Shown: positions 1 to 9,714 of the stretch, piece after piece
How the letters are laid out: each line of letters opens with the position of its first letter
Numbering within the stretch: position 1 is the first letter of the stretch
NCBI RefSeq assembly: GCF_049897565.1
Contig: NZ_JAFCWM010000003.1
Location: 186,001 to 250,000 of the forward strand
From: JAFCUW01 sp049897565
GTDB lineage: Bacteria > Pseudomonadota > Gammaproteobacteria > Burkholderiales > Burkholderiaceae_D
Length of the DNA stretch: 64,000 nucleotides
Reading direction: 5' to 3'
Notes under the pieces: model-generated
What the model was told of the DNA's origin: nothing
The model's database searches: none
Seen by the model: the letters and a program-made list of their open reading frames with translations, nothing else
Position numbers and translations under genes: made by a program

Positions 1-2487
1 CGCGAGAAGTTCGTCGAGAAGGTGTGGGAGTGGAAAGAGAAGTCGGGCAACATCATCACCGGCCAGATGCGCCGCATGGGCACGTCGCCCGACTGGGCGC
101 GCGAATACTTCACGATGGACGAGCCGCGCTCGAAAGTGGTCACCGAAGTGTTTGTCCGTTTGTTCGAGCAAGGCTTGATCTACCGCGGCAAGCGCCTGGT
201 CAACTGGGATCCGGTGCTCGGCACGGCCGTGTCCGACCTCGAAGTGGCGCAGGAAGAAGAAGATGGCTTCATGTGGTACATCCGCTATCCGTTCGCGGAC
301 GACAGCGGCCACGTCACCGTCGCCACCACCCGTCCAGAAACGCTGCTCGGCGACGTCGCCGTCGCGGTCGATCCGACCGATGAGCGCTACACCGCGCACG
401 TCGGCAAGATGTTGAATTTACCGCTGACCGGCCGCCAGATTCCGCTTATCGCCGACGAGTATGCCGACAAGGAATTCGGCACCGGTTGCGTGAAAATCAC
501 GCCGGCGCACGACTTCAACGACTATGCCGTCGGCCAGCGCAACAAGTTGCCGATGATTTGCGTGCTCACACTCGACGCCAAGATCAGCGATGAGGCGCCG
601 GAAGCCTACCGCGGCATGGACCGCTTCGCCGCGCGCAAGCAGATCGTCGCCGACCTCGACGCGCTCGGCCTGCTGCAGGAAGTCAAGCCGCACAAGCTGC
701 AAGTGCCGCGCGGCGACCGTACCGGCGTCGTCATCGAGCCGATGCTGACCGACCAGTGGTTCGTGGCAATGAGCAAACCTGCGCCGGAAGGCACCCTCTT
801 CCCCGGCAAGTCGATCGCCGAAGTGGCGCTCGAGAAAGTGGCCAACGGCGAAATCAAGTTCGTGCCGGAAAACTGGAGCACCACCTACAACCAGTGGCTC
901 GGTAACATCCAGGATTGGTGCGTGTCGCGCCAGTTATGGTGGGGCCACCGCATCCCGGCGTGGTATGACGACGCCGGCAACATCATCGTTGCCCGCAGCG
1001 AGGAAGAAGCCCAGCAAAAAGCCAAGGCGGCCGGTGTCACCGGCGCCCTGCGCCGCGACAACGACGTGCTCGATACCTGGTTCTCGTCGGCGCTCGTGCC
1101 GTTCTCGACCATGGGCTGGCCGGAAGAAACGCCGGACATGAAGATGTTTTTGCCGTCGTCGGTGCTGGTGACCGGCTTCGACATCATCTTCTTCTGGGTC
1201 GCGCGGATGGTGATGATGACCACCCACTTCACCGGCAAGGTGCCGTTCGAGACCGTGTACGTGCACGGCCTGGTGCGCGATTCGTCCGGCCAGAAGATGT
1301 CCAAGTCGAAAGGCAACACGCTCGACCCGATCGACCTGATCGACGGCATCGGCATCGAGGAACTCGTTGCCAAGCGCACCACCGGCCTGATGAACCCGAA
1401 AGACGCCGCCAAGATCGAAAAGGCAACGCGCAAGGAATTCCCGGAAGGCATCGCTGCCTACGGCACCGACGCCGTGCGCTTCACGATGGCCAGCTACGCT
1501 TCGCTGGGACGCAACATCAACTTCGACCTGGGCCGCGCCGAAGGCTACCGCAACTTCTGCAACAAGATGTGGAACGCGACCCGTTTCGTGCTGATGAATA
1601 CGGAAGACAAGGATTGCAGCGCCAGCGACGCCGACCTGTCGCAGGCCGACCGCTGGATCCTTTCCATGCTGCAGCGCGCCGAGCAGGACGTCGCCAAGGG
1701 CTTCGACGACTACCGCTTCGACAACATCGCCGCGACGATCTACAAGTTCGTCTGGGACGAGTATTGCGACTGGTACCTCGAAGTGGCGAAAGTCCAGGTC
1801 CAGCACGGCACCGAAGGCCAGCAGCGCGCCACCCGCAATACCTTGCTGCGCGTACTCGAAGTGATCCTGCGCCTGGCCCATCCGATCATTCCGTTCGTCA
1901 CCGAAGCGTTGTGGCAGACCGTCGCGCCGCTGGCCGGCAAGAAGGTCGATCCTGCCGGCGACTCCGTCATGCGCCAGCCGTATCCGCAGGCGAACCTGGC
2001 GCTCATCGACGAATCGGCCGAGGCGTGGATGGTGCAACTCAAGGCGCTGACCGACGCCACCCGCAACTTGCGCGGCGAAATGCAGATCTCGCCGTCGGTG
2101 CGGGTGCCGCTGATCGTCGAAGCGGCCGATGCCGCCGGCAAGGCGCAGCTGCACAGCTTCGCGCGGTATGTGCAGGCGCTCGGCAAGCTATCGGAAGTGC
2201 AGATCGTCGATGCGCTGCCGGAGTCGCCGGCCGCGGTATCGATCGTCGGCACCACCAAGCTCATGCTCAAGGTCGAGATCGACGTTGCCGCCGAGCGCGA
2301 GCGGCTGTCGAAAGAAATCGTCCGCATCGAAGGCGAAATCGCCAAGGTCAACGGCAAGCTGGGCAACGACAGTTTCGTCGCCCGCGCGCCGGCCGCCGTG
2401 GTGGCGCAGGAAAATGAGCGTTTGCTCAATTTTTCTGCAACTATCGACAAGTTACGTGAACAGTTTGCTAAACTTCCTGCTGCCTAA
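1..2487 (+). CDS. valS: Valine--tRNA ligase, 5' end outside window
   Basis: Class I aminoacyl-tRNA synthetase that charges tRNA-Val in the cytoplasm. The frame is already open at base 1, so the N-terminus (about 120-130 residues, including the HIGH box) lies upstream; 828 residues are visible against about 950 in full-length bacterial ValRS. The editing (CP1) domain comes first, then the KMSKS loop (GQKMSKSKGN, near 1290-1320), the anticodon-binding helical domain, and a C-terminal coiled coil (ERERLSKEIVRIEGEIAKV) typical of ValRS. No frameshift is seen. It is followed after 22 bases by an exported DUF2147 protein on the same strand. Confidence 0.98.
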   Translation, partial: REKFVEKVWEWKEKSGNIITGQMRRMGTSPDWAREYFTMDEPRSKVVTEVFVRLFEQGLIYRGKRLVNWDPVLGTAVSDLEVAQEEEDGFMWYIRYPFADDSGHVTVATTRPETLLGDVAVAVDPTDERYTAHVGKMLNLPLTGRQIPLIADEYADKEFGTGCVKITPAHDFNDYAVGQRNKLPMICVLTLDAKISDEAPEAYRGMDRFAARKQIVADLDALGLLQEVKPHKLQVPRGDRTGVVIEPMLTDQWFVAMSKPAPEGTLFPGKSIAEVALEKVANGEIKFVPENWSTTYNQWLGNIQDWCVSRQLWWGHRIPAWYDDAGNIIVARSEEEAQQKAKAAGVTGALRRDNDVLDTWFSSALVPFSTMGWPEETPDMKMFLPSSVLVTGFDIIFFWVARMVMMTTHFTGKVPFETVYVHGLVRDSSGQKMSKSKGNTLDPIDLIDGIGIEELVAKRTTGLMNPKDAAKIEKATRKEFPEGIAAYGTDAVRFTMASYASLGRNINFDLGRAEGYRNFCNKMWNATRFVLMNTEDKDCSASDADLSQADRWILSMLQRAEQDVAKGFDDYRFDNIAATIYKFVWDEYCDWYLEVAKVQVQHGTEGQQRATRNTLLRVLEVILRLAHPIIPFVTEALWQTVAPLAGKKVDPAGDSVMRQPYPQANLALIDESAEAWMVQLKALTDATRNLRGEMQISPSVRVPLIVEAADAAGKAQLHSFARYVQALGKLSEVQIVDALPESPAAVSIVGTTKLMLKVEIDVAAERERLSKEIVRIEGEIAKVNGKLGNDSFVARAPAAVVAQENERLLNFSATIDKLREQFAKLPAA

Positions 2488-2509
2488 TCAACAACAACGG
2501 AGACAAAAA

Positions 2510-2959
2510 ATGATGCGCAAACTGATACAAGCTGGCCTGATCGCCGCGGTGCTCGCGGTTCCATCGGCGTGGGCGCAAGACGCCTCGCCGGTGGGAATGT
2601 GGAAAAGCATCGACGACGAAACCGGCAAGCCGAAGGCGATGATCCGCATCACCGATAACCAGGGACAGCTGGAAGGCCGCATTGAAAAACTGTTCCGCCC
2701 GGCCGACCAGGAGCAAAATCCGAAGTGCGACAAGTGCGACGGCGCGCGCAAGGATCAGCCGATGGTCGGCATGATGATCTTGTCGGGCTTGAAGAAAGAC
2801 GGCGACGCGTACAGCGGCGGCGAGATCCTCGACCCGGCCAACGGCAAGGTGTACCGCAGCAAGGCGACGCTGAAAGATGGCGGCAAGAAGCTGGAAGTGC
2901 GCGGCTATGTCGGCGCGCCAATGTTTGGCCGTTCGCAGACCTGGGTGCGCGAGCCGTAA
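2510..2959 (+). CDS. DUF2147 family exported protein
   Basis: 149 residues. Residues 1-22 form a classic signal peptide (Lys/Arg, hydrophobic core, AWA cleavage site before QD), so the mature protein is periplasmic. The rest matches the DUF2147 pattern: an early VGMWKSIDDETGKPKAMIRI strand, a KCDKCDG cysteine pair, and a C-terminal GRSQTWVR. The start is the first of two adjacent ATGs, with a purine-rich ACGGAGAC Shine-Dalgarno 7 bases upstream. Biochemical role is unknown; homologues are small beta-rich envelope proteins. It may be cotranscribed with valS (22-base gap), followed by a strong hairpin. Confidence 0.85.
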   Translation: MMRKLIQAGLIAAVLAVPSAWAQDASPVGMWKSIDDETGKPKAMIRITDNQGQLEGRIEKLFRPADQEQNPKCDKCDGARKDQPMVGMMILSGLKKDGDAYSGGEILDPANGKVYRSKATLKDGGKKLEVRGYVGAPMFGRSQTWVREP

Positions 2960-2989
2960 CAGCAGGCCCGATACACTGTCCTGTCTCGA

Positions 2990-3031
2990 AGCGGGGACCT
3001 ACGCTGAGCAAGCTCGGCATAGGTCCCCGCT
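2990..3031. terminator. 42-base hairpin downstream of the DUF2147 gene
   Basis: AGCGGGGACCTACGC pairs with GCATAGGTCCCCGCT (one mismatch), and the intervening bases contain a further GAGC-AA-GCTC palindrome, so the whole segment folds as one stem. It lies between convergent genes (DUF2147 on plus, YaiI on minus). There is no immediate T-tract, so it may be a REP-like element or RNA stabiliser instead of a simple Rho-independent terminator. Confidence 0.5.
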
Positions 3032-3074
3032 GTCGCGAGGATGACGGTTTTTTAATACGAGCCAGGTTGCGTTG

Positions 3075-3530
3075 CTATCGGCCGGTGAGCGCCTTGGCCA
3101 GGTGCCGGTCCAGCCGATTCGCAAAGTTTTGCCGCTCCGCGTTCGCATAAGGCGCCGGCCCACCGGTATCGACCCCGCCGCTGCGCAACTGTTCCATGAA
3201 CGCCCGCATCGACAAATGCTGGCAAATGTTGTCTACCGTGTAGAACTCACCGCGCGGATTGAGCGCGTATCCGCCCTTTTCCAGCACCAGGCTGGCCAGC
3301 GGAATGTCGGCCGTCACCACCAGGTCGCCGGGTGCCAGCAGGCGCACGATTTCGAGGTCGGCCACATCGGCGCCGGCGCTCACCTGCAGCGCGCGGATCC
3401 AGCGCGAGCCCGGCACCCGCATCAGCTGGTTCGCTACCAGCGTCACAGTCAGTTGCCGGCGCTCCGCCACGCGGAATAAAATCTCTTTGCACACCAGCGG
3501 GCATGCATCGGCATCGACCCAGATTTGCAT
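3075..3530 (-). CDS. YaiI/YqxD family (DUF188) protein
   Basis: 151 residues, the usual length for the family. It begins MQIWVDADACP, the conserved acidic signature at the N-terminus of YaiI/YqxD proteins, a PIN-like/NYN-related fold with predicted nuclease-type acidic residues. Later conserved parts are DLVVTADIPLA (second acidic motif) and a C-terminal basic helix FANRLDRHL. An in-frame ATG 66 bases upstream exists, but the family N-terminus fits the MQIWVDA start. Function in vivo is not established for the family. Confidence 0.88.
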   Translation of the reverse strand: MQIWVDADACPLVCKEILFRVAERRQLTVTLVANQLMRVPGSRWIRALQVSAGADVADLEIVRLLAPGDLVVTADIPLASLVLEKGGYALNPRGEFYTVDNICQHLSMRAFMEQLRSGGVDTGGPAPYANAERQNFANRLDRHLAKALTGR

Positions 3531-3697
3531 CGCGTTGCCGCCATCAGATCGATACGCATTTGGCATGATAGTGTTGTCAAAATGTCGTAACGGCAATTGC
3601 CTTTCGGAAAATGTCCGGCTGTGTTATCGTTAGAAAATTCCGCTGGCATTTGCGCAACTATTTGTTATCTAAAGCAAGGTCAAACCTTGGAGCCGTC

Positions 3698-4111
3698 ATG
3701 ATATTACTTCGATGTGTGTCGTTCCTGATCGGGACAGTCATCCTGATGGGTGCGCCGTTCATCCTGCTGCCGGACGCCCCGCAGCGCGGCAGCGACGTCC
3801 TCAACGTCATTGGTGGATGCATCATCATCGCCGTGCTCTCTTCGGGTTTCTTCCTGGTCGGCGTCGCCGGCAACCGCATGAAACGGTCGCGCCGAGCCCG
3901 CATGCTCGCCGCCGTATTGCTCGGCTTTCCGATCCTCGGCAGCATCGGCGTGCTGATGCTCGACAAGACGCCGGTGGAAGTGTGGATGATCGGTCCGTTA
4001 CTGTTCTGCTCTATCTTGCTGTTTATCGGCTTCGTCTATCCCGGCCGGCGCGGTCCGCAGCACCGGCGCCTGCGCCCGCGTGATCCGTCCGCCACCATCG
4101 TCGAAGCGTAA
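3698..4111 (+). CDS. Small hypothetical membrane protein
   Basis: 137 residues with four likely membrane segments: ILLRCVSFLIGTVILMG, VIGGCIIIAVLSSGFFLVG, MLAAVLLGFPILGSIGVLM and MIGPLLFCSILLFIGFVY. A basic NRMKRSRRAR stretch lies between segments 2 and 3, and the tail is basic. The start is the ATG preceded by GGAG (TTGGAGCCGTC); a longer reading to 3611 adds a non-conserved-looking leader. It converges on ruvB with only 9 bases between stop codons. Family not recognised. Confidence 0.65.
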   Translation: MILLRCVSFLIGTVILMGAPFILLPDAPQRGSDVLNVIGGCIIIAVLSSGFFLVGVAGNRMKRSRRARMLAAVLLGFPILGSIGVLMLDKTPVEVWMIGPLLFCSILLFIGFVYPGRRGPQHRRLRPRDPSATIVEA

Positions 4112-4120
4112 CGGCGCGTC

Positions 4121-5188
<1,068 letters not shown>

Positions 5189-5190
5189 TG

Positions 5191-5769
5191 CTACCCTTTA
5201 CTTAACGCCTTCAGCGCGAACTTGATGCCGTCGGAGACGGTACTGCTCGCCGGCATATTCTTGATGGCGGCCAGCGCCTCCTTGTCAGAATACCCCAAAG
5301 CCAGCAGCGCGTTGAGAATGTCCGATTCGGCGTCGTTGTGGACCACGCCGCCGCCGGCGCCGAGGTCCGCGCCGAGCTTGCCCTTCAGCTCCAGCAGCAG
5401 CCGCTCGGCGGTTTTTTTGCCGATTCCGGGAACCTTGACCAGCCGGCCCGCTTCCTGCAGCGTCACCGCCTGCGCCAGGTCGGCGATCGTCATGCCCGAC
5501 AGGATCGACAGTGCGGTGCGTGCGCCGACGCCAGTGATCTTGATCAGCTGGCGGAACACGCTGCGTTCAGCCGCGTTGCCGAAGCCGAACAGCAGGTGCG
5601 CATCCTCACGGATCGCCTGGTGGGTGAACAGCGTTACTTTCTCGCCGAGGCCCGGCAAGTTGTAATAAGTGCTCATCGGCACATCGACTTCATAGCCGAC
5701 GCCATTGCAATCGACCAGCAGTTGCGGCGGATTTTTTTCGAGCAGGATTCCGGAGATGCGACCGATCAT
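5191..5769 (-). CDS. ruvA: Holliday junction branch migration complex subunit RuvA
   Basis: 192 residues. Tetrameric DNA-junction-binding partner of RuvB. An OB-fold N-terminus (MIGRISGILLEKNPPQLLVD) is followed by paired helix-hairpin-helix motifs (LIKITGVGARTALSILSGM and LVKVPGIGKKTAERLLLELK) and a C-terminal UBA-like domain III (ALLALGYSDKEALAAIKNM) that contacts RuvB. It lies between ruvC (24-base gap) and ruvB (2 bases), forming one minus-strand operon. Confidence 0.98.
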   Translation of the reverse strand: MIGRISGILLEKNPPQLLVDCNGVGYEVDVPMSTYYNLPGLGEKVTLFTHQAIREDAHLLFGFGNAAERSVFRQLIKITGVGARTALSILSGMTIADLAQAVTLQEAGRLVKVPGIGKKTAERLLLELKGKLGADLGAGGGVVHNDAESDILNALLALGYSDKEALAAIKNMPASSTVSDGIKFALKALSKG

Positions 5770-5793
5770 CGATAGCCTTCTATATGTAGTTGG

Positions 5794-6330
5794 TTAGACC
5801 AGGCGGCCGCGCTTCATGCGCAGGCCGCCGAGGGCTGGCGCCAGCGCGCCGATCAGCGCCAGCGCATCATGGCTGTTGGCGTGGCAAATGGCAACGCCGA
5901 GCGCGTCGGCGGCATCGGTTCCTGGCAGGCCCGGCAGCACCAGCAGGCGCGCGACCATGTCCTGCACCTGGGCTTTTTCCGCCTTGCCGGTGCCGGTGAC
6001 GGCCTGCTTGACTTGCAGCGCGGTGTATTCGGCCACGTCGAGGTCGCCGCCGACGAGCGCCGTGATGGCGGCGCCGCGCGCCTGGCCGAGCAGCAAGGTT
6101 GACTGCGGATTGACGTTAGCGAACACCTTCTCGATCGCGGCACAGTCGGGATTGTAGGTGCGGATAAGCTGGGCGATCCCGGCGAAGATGACCTTCAGGC
6201 GCGGCGGCAACGCGCTCTCGCTGCCGGTCTTGATGGTGCCGGAAGCGATATAGCGCAGCTTGCTGCCATGCTTTTCGATCACCCCGAATCCGGTGGTGCG
6301 CAGCCCGGGGTCAATGCCAAGAATTATCAT
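5794..6330 (-). CDS. ruvC: Crossover junction endodeoxyribonuclease RuvC
   Basis: 178 residues. RNase H-fold Holliday junction resolvase. Catalytic acidic residues are visible: Asp in the N-terminal GIDPGLRTTGFG, Glu in CAAIEKVF, and the C-terminal pair in GTDAADALGVAICH. It is the first gene of ruvCAB here. Upstream lies a 206-base MITE-like element that separates it from purH. Confidence 0.98.
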   Translation of the reverse strand: MIILGIDPGLRTTGFGVIEKHGSKLRYIASGTIKTGSESALPPRLKVIFAGIAQLIRTYNPDCAAIEKVFANVNPQSTLLLGQARGAAITALVGGDLDVAEYTALQVKQAVTGTGKAEKAQVQDMVARLLVLPGLPGTDAADALGVAICHANSHDALALIGALAPALGGLRMKRGRLV

Positions 6331-6407
6331 GGACGAATGTTATACCGGTCGGCAACGTTCGTGTGAAAATACTGTGCAAAAACACAGGCTTTTCAGCAGT
6401 CAAGTTC

Positions 6408-6613
6408 CGGTGTCAGGTCTGACATTCGGACATTTGGCTCTTCAAATGTTCGAATGTCAGCGCAATAATCGGCGGCGGGCGCCGAAGATCGCCCCGAAGC
6501 AAACACCTTTATTACTGCTGGTTCAAGGAAGCTCCACTCTTATGGTGTTTGCTTAAGAGACCTGACACCAGCGTTTAGCCGGTGAAATGTCCGATTGTCA
6601 GACCTGACACCAG
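6408..6613. repeat. 206-base MITE/REP-like element with 26-base terminal inverted repeats
   Basis: The left end (CCGGTGTCAGGTCTGACATT, continuing CGGACA) and the right end, read on the other strand, match at about 23 of 26 bases. Inside the left half an 18-base arm (6419-6436) pairs with 6443-6460. A further GACCTGACACCAG copy lies near 6560. No ORF is carried. It fills nearly all of the 292-base ruvC-purH gap and belongs to the same GTCAG..GACATTCGGACA family as 40197-40329. Confidence 0.7.
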
Positions 6614-6622
6614 TTTTTAGGA

Positions 6623-8209
6623 TCAGTGGCGGAAATGGCGGGCGCCGGTGTAGAGCATCACCACGCCGCGCTCGTCGGCAGCGTCGATCACTTCCTGGTC
6701 GCGCATCGAGCCGCCCGGATGGATCACGCAGGTCGCGCCGGCATCGACCACGACGTCGAGGCCGTCACGAAACGGGAAGAAGGCATCGGATGCCACTGCC
6801 GAGCCCGCCAGCGTCAGGCCGGCATTCTGCGCCTTGATCGAGGCAATCCGGGCCGAATCGATCCGGCTCATCTGGCCAGCGCCAACGCCCAAGGTCATGC
6901 CGTTGGCGCAGAAGACGATCGCGTTCGACTTGACGAACTTGGCAACGCGCCAGGCAAACATCATGTCCTGCAGTTGCTGCTGGGACGGTTGCGCCTTGGT
7001 GACCACGCGCAGTTCGCCCAGGCCAACGTTCCTGGCATCCGGCGTCTGCACCAGCAGGCCGCCGCCGACTCGCTTGACGTCGAACGGGTTGTTGCCGTCG
7101 CCGAGCGGGATCTGCAACAGGCGCACGTTCTGCTTGGCCGCCATCAATTGCAGCGCTTCGGCACTGAACGACGGCGCGATCAACACTTCCACGAACAGCT
7201 TGGCGATCTCGGCCGCGGTGCGCGCGTCGACTTCGACATTGAAAGCAATGATGCCGCCAAACGCCGAGGTCGGATCGGTCTGCAGCGCGCGGCCGTAGGC
7301 GTCCGCCGCATCGGTGCCGATTGCGACGCCGCATGGATTGGCGTGCTTGACGATGACACAGCCGGCCGGCTGGCCGAGCCCGCCCAGCGACTTGACGCAT
7401 TCCCACGCGGCATCGGCATCGGCGATATTGTTGTACGACAGCGCCTTGCCCTGCAGCTGCTTGTAGTTGGCCAGCGCGCCGGTGGCCGGCTGCAGGTCGC
7501 GGTAAAAGGCGGCCGACTGGTGCGGGTTCTCGCCGTAGCGCATGTCCTGCACCTTGTCGAACGTCATGTTCAGCACTTGCGGATAGGCAGCGCGCGTTGC
7601 GTGCGCCTTGTCTTCGCCCAGGCTTGTCAGGTAGTTGGTGATGGCGCCGTCGTACTGCGCGGTATGGGCGAACACTTTCTTGGCGAGCATGAACTTGGTG
7701 TCATAGCTGACCGTGCCGGCCGCCGCCGAGGTGCCCTTCATTTCGGCCAGCACCAGGCCGTAGTCGGCCGGGTCGCACACCACCACGACGTCCTTGTGGT
7801 TCTTGGCAGCCGAGCGCAGCATCGTCGGTCCGCCGATGTCGATGTTCTCGATCGCATCTTCCAGGGTGCAGCTGTCCTTGGCGACAGCTTGCTGGAATGG
7901 ATACAGGTTGACCACCACCATATCAATCGCCGGAATGTTGTGCTCGGCGAGCTTGGCGACGTGATCGGGAAAGTCGCGCCGCGCCAGGATGCCGCCATGC
8001 ACCTTCGGGTGCAGCGTCTTGACGCGGCCATCGAGCATTTCCGGAAAGCCGGTGTAGTCGGCCACTTCGGTGACGGCAACGCCGTTTTCGGCCAGCAATT
8101 TAGCGGTGCCGCCAGTCGACAAAATGTTGACGCCCATGGCGGAAAGCGCGCGTGCAAAGTCCAGCACGCCGGTCTTGTCGGAAACGGAAATCAAAGCTTG
8201 TGTGATCAT
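6623..8209 (-). CDS. purH: Bifunctional AICAR formyltransferase/IMP cyclohydrolase
   Basis: 528 residues, normal length. It catalyses the last two steps of de novo purine synthesis. The N-terminal MGS-like IMP cyclohydrolase domain (ALISVSDKTGVLDFARAL, VKTLHPKVHGGILARRD) is followed by the AICAR transformylase domain with the KHANPCG motif and, near the end, FFPFRDGLDVVVDAGATCVI and the HPGGSMRD loop. It lies 81 bases downstream of fis on the same strand, a common Burkholderiales arrangement. Confidence 0.98.
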   Translation of the reverse strand: MITQALISVSDKTGVLDFARALSAMGVNILSTGGTAKLLAENGVAVTEVADYTGFPEMLDGRVKTLHPKVHGGILARRDFPDHVAKLAEHNIPAIDMVVVNLYPFQQAVAKDSCTLEDAIENIDIGGPTMLRSAAKNHKDVVVVCDPADYGLVLAEMKGTSAAAGTVSYDTKFMLAKKVFAHTAQYDGAITNYLTSLGEDKAHATRAAYPQVLNMTFDKVQDMRYGENPHQSAAFYRDLQPATGALANYKQLQGKALSYNNIADADAAWECVKSLGGLGQPAGCVIVKHANPCGVAIGTDAADAYGRALQTDPTSAFGGIIAFNVEVDARTAAEIAKLFVEVLIAPSFSAEALQLMAAKQNVRLLQIPLGDGNNPFDVKRVGGGLLVQTPDARNVGLGELRVVTKAQPSQQQLQDMMFAWRVAKFVKSNAIVFCANGMTLGVGAGQMSRIDSARIASIKAQNAGLTLAGSAVASDAFFPFRDGLDVVVDAGATCVIHPGGSMRDQEVIDAADERGVVMLYTGARHFRH

Positions 8210-8290
8210 GGGAGTGGCCCGGTTGATGAGGATTCGGTGTTCAGCCGCGATGGGCGCGAACGACCGCGCCCCACCGTCGGCGCCGGCGCT

Positions 8291-8524
8291 TTACAGCAGC
8301 CCGTGTTCTTGCAGTTTCTTGCGCAAGGTGTTGCGGTTGATGCCCAGCATTTGCGCCGCGTGCGACTGGTTGCCCTCCGCGCGCAGCATCACCACCTCGA
8401 GGATCGGCTTCTCGACAGTGAGGACGACCATGTCGTAAATGTTCGATGCTTGCTGTTCGCCCAGGTCGTTGAAATACTCTTCAAGACTTTTCTGGATAAC
8501 TTCCTGGATACTTTCTTTGCTCAT
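8291..8524 (-). CDS. fis: Fis family nucleoid-associated regulator
   Basis: 77 residues, the usual betaproteobacterial Fis size. A short N-terminal beta/dimerisation region (IQEVIQKSLEEYFNDLGE) is followed by the C-terminal helix-turn-helix (EGNQSHAAQMLGINRNTLRK). Fis bends DNA and regulates stable RNA and recombination. The start is the ATG giving MSKESIQEV; an upstream in-frame extension to 8638 overlaps the dusB 3' end and is not family-like. It lies 91 bases downstream of dusB, matching the widespread dusB-fis operon. Confidence 0.95.
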   Translation of the reverse strand: MSKESIQEVIQKSLEEYFNDLGEQQASNIYDMVVLTVEKPILEVVMLRAEGNQSHAAQMLGINRNTLRKKLQEHGLL

Positions 8525-8615
8525 TTTTTCTACTTCATCCGGCTGATTAATGTTGTCGCCGCTGCTCTTGAGGCAGCGTTCGTCCCATAATTCTTGTTTT
8601 GTGCTTGCCCTTTTC

Positions 8616-9641
8616 CTACGCGGCAAGGGCCTCGTCAACCACGCTGGCGGGCCGGTATTGTAACCGCTCGCCGAGTCTGTGTTGCGATTCGAAGAACTGG
8701 TCGAGCGCGGCCAGCTGGTCGGCGGTCGATTCCAGCAGGTTCATCTGGCGACGGAACGTCTCGCCGCCCTCCAGTTCGCGCACGTACCAGCCGATGTGCT
8801 TGCGCGCGGTGCGCACGCCGAGGAACTCGCCGTAGAACGCGTAGTGCGCTTCCAGGTGCTCGTGCATCAGGCCGCGCACTTCCGCCACCATCGGCGCCGG
8901 CAAGTAGGTGCCGGTGCGCAAAAAATGATCGATCTCGCGGCAGATCCACGGCCGCCCCTGCGCGGCCCGGCCGATCATCACCGCATCGGCGCCGGTATAG
9001 GCCAGCACGTCGCGCGCTTTTTCGGGGGTGGTGATGTCGCCGTTGGCCACCACTGGAATCTCCACGGCGGCCTTGACCGCGGCAATGGTGTCGTACTCGG
9101 CGTCGCCGGAGTAGCCGTCGGCGCGGGTGCGACCATGCAAGGTCAGCATCTGGATGCCGGCCTGCTCGGCAATGCGGGCAATGCGCAACGCGTTCTTGTT
9201 TTCACGGTTCCAGCCGGTACGAAACTTCAACGTCACCGGCACGTCGACGGCGCCGACGACCGCATCGAGGATGCGTTCGACCAGGCTTTCGTTTTGCAGC
9301 AGGGCCGAACCGCACCAGCTGTTGCAGACCTTTTTGACCGGGCACCCCATGTTGATGTCGATGATCTGGGCGCCGCGCTCGACGTTGAATTTGGCGCAGT
9401 CGGCCAGGTCCTGCGGATCGGCGCCGGCGATCTGCACCGCTTTCGGCTCCATCTCGCCGGCGTGGTCGGTACGGCGCGAACTTTTCTCGGTCGCCCACAG
9501 GCGTGGATTGGACGCGGCCATCTCCGACACGGCATAGCCGGCGCCGAGCTGCTTGCACAGCTGGCGGAACGGGCGGTCCGTGACGCCCGCCATCGGAGCG
9601 ACGAATACATTATTGCGCAGCAAGTACGGGCCGATTTGCAC
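8616..9641 (-). CDS. dusB: tRNA-dihydrouridine synthase B
   Basis: 341 residues. FMN-dependent enzyme reducing uridine to dihydrouridine in tRNA. Motifs: VAPMAGVTDRPFR at the N-terminus, the catalytic Cys region NMGCPVKKVCNSWCGSALL, LHGRTRADGYSGDAEY, and the phosphate-binding VVANGDITTPE and GADAVMIGRAAQGRPWI. The start codon is GTG (MQIGPYLLRN), in keeping with DusB N-termini. First gene of a minus-strand group with fis and purH. Confidence 0.96.
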   Translation of the reverse strand: MQIGPYLLRNNVFVAPMAGVTDRPFRQLCKQLGAGYAVSEMAASNPRLWATEKSSRRTDHAGEMEPKAVQIAGADPQDLADCAKFNVERGAQIIDINMGCPVKKVCNSWCGSALLQNESLVERILDAVVGAVDVPVTLKFRTGWNRENKNALRIARIAEQAGIQMLTLHGRTRADGYSGDAEYDTIAAVKAAVEIPVVANGDITTPEKARDVLAYTGADAVMIGRAAQGRPWICREIDHFLRTGTYLPAPMVAEVRGLMHEHLEAHYAFYGEFLGVRTARKHIGWYVRELEGGETFRRQMNLLESTADQLAALDQFFESQHRLGERLQYRPASVVDEALAA

Positions 9642-9714
9642 TGGAGATAAAAAAAGAGAGGACGGAACCCGTTATCTTAACCGATCTACTGCTCAAATAA
9701 TAAGCACTATTTTG

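Noticed and set aside
6626..8590. 654-residue plus-strand frame over purH and fis
   Set aside because: Antisense shadow of purH, which has all family motifs.
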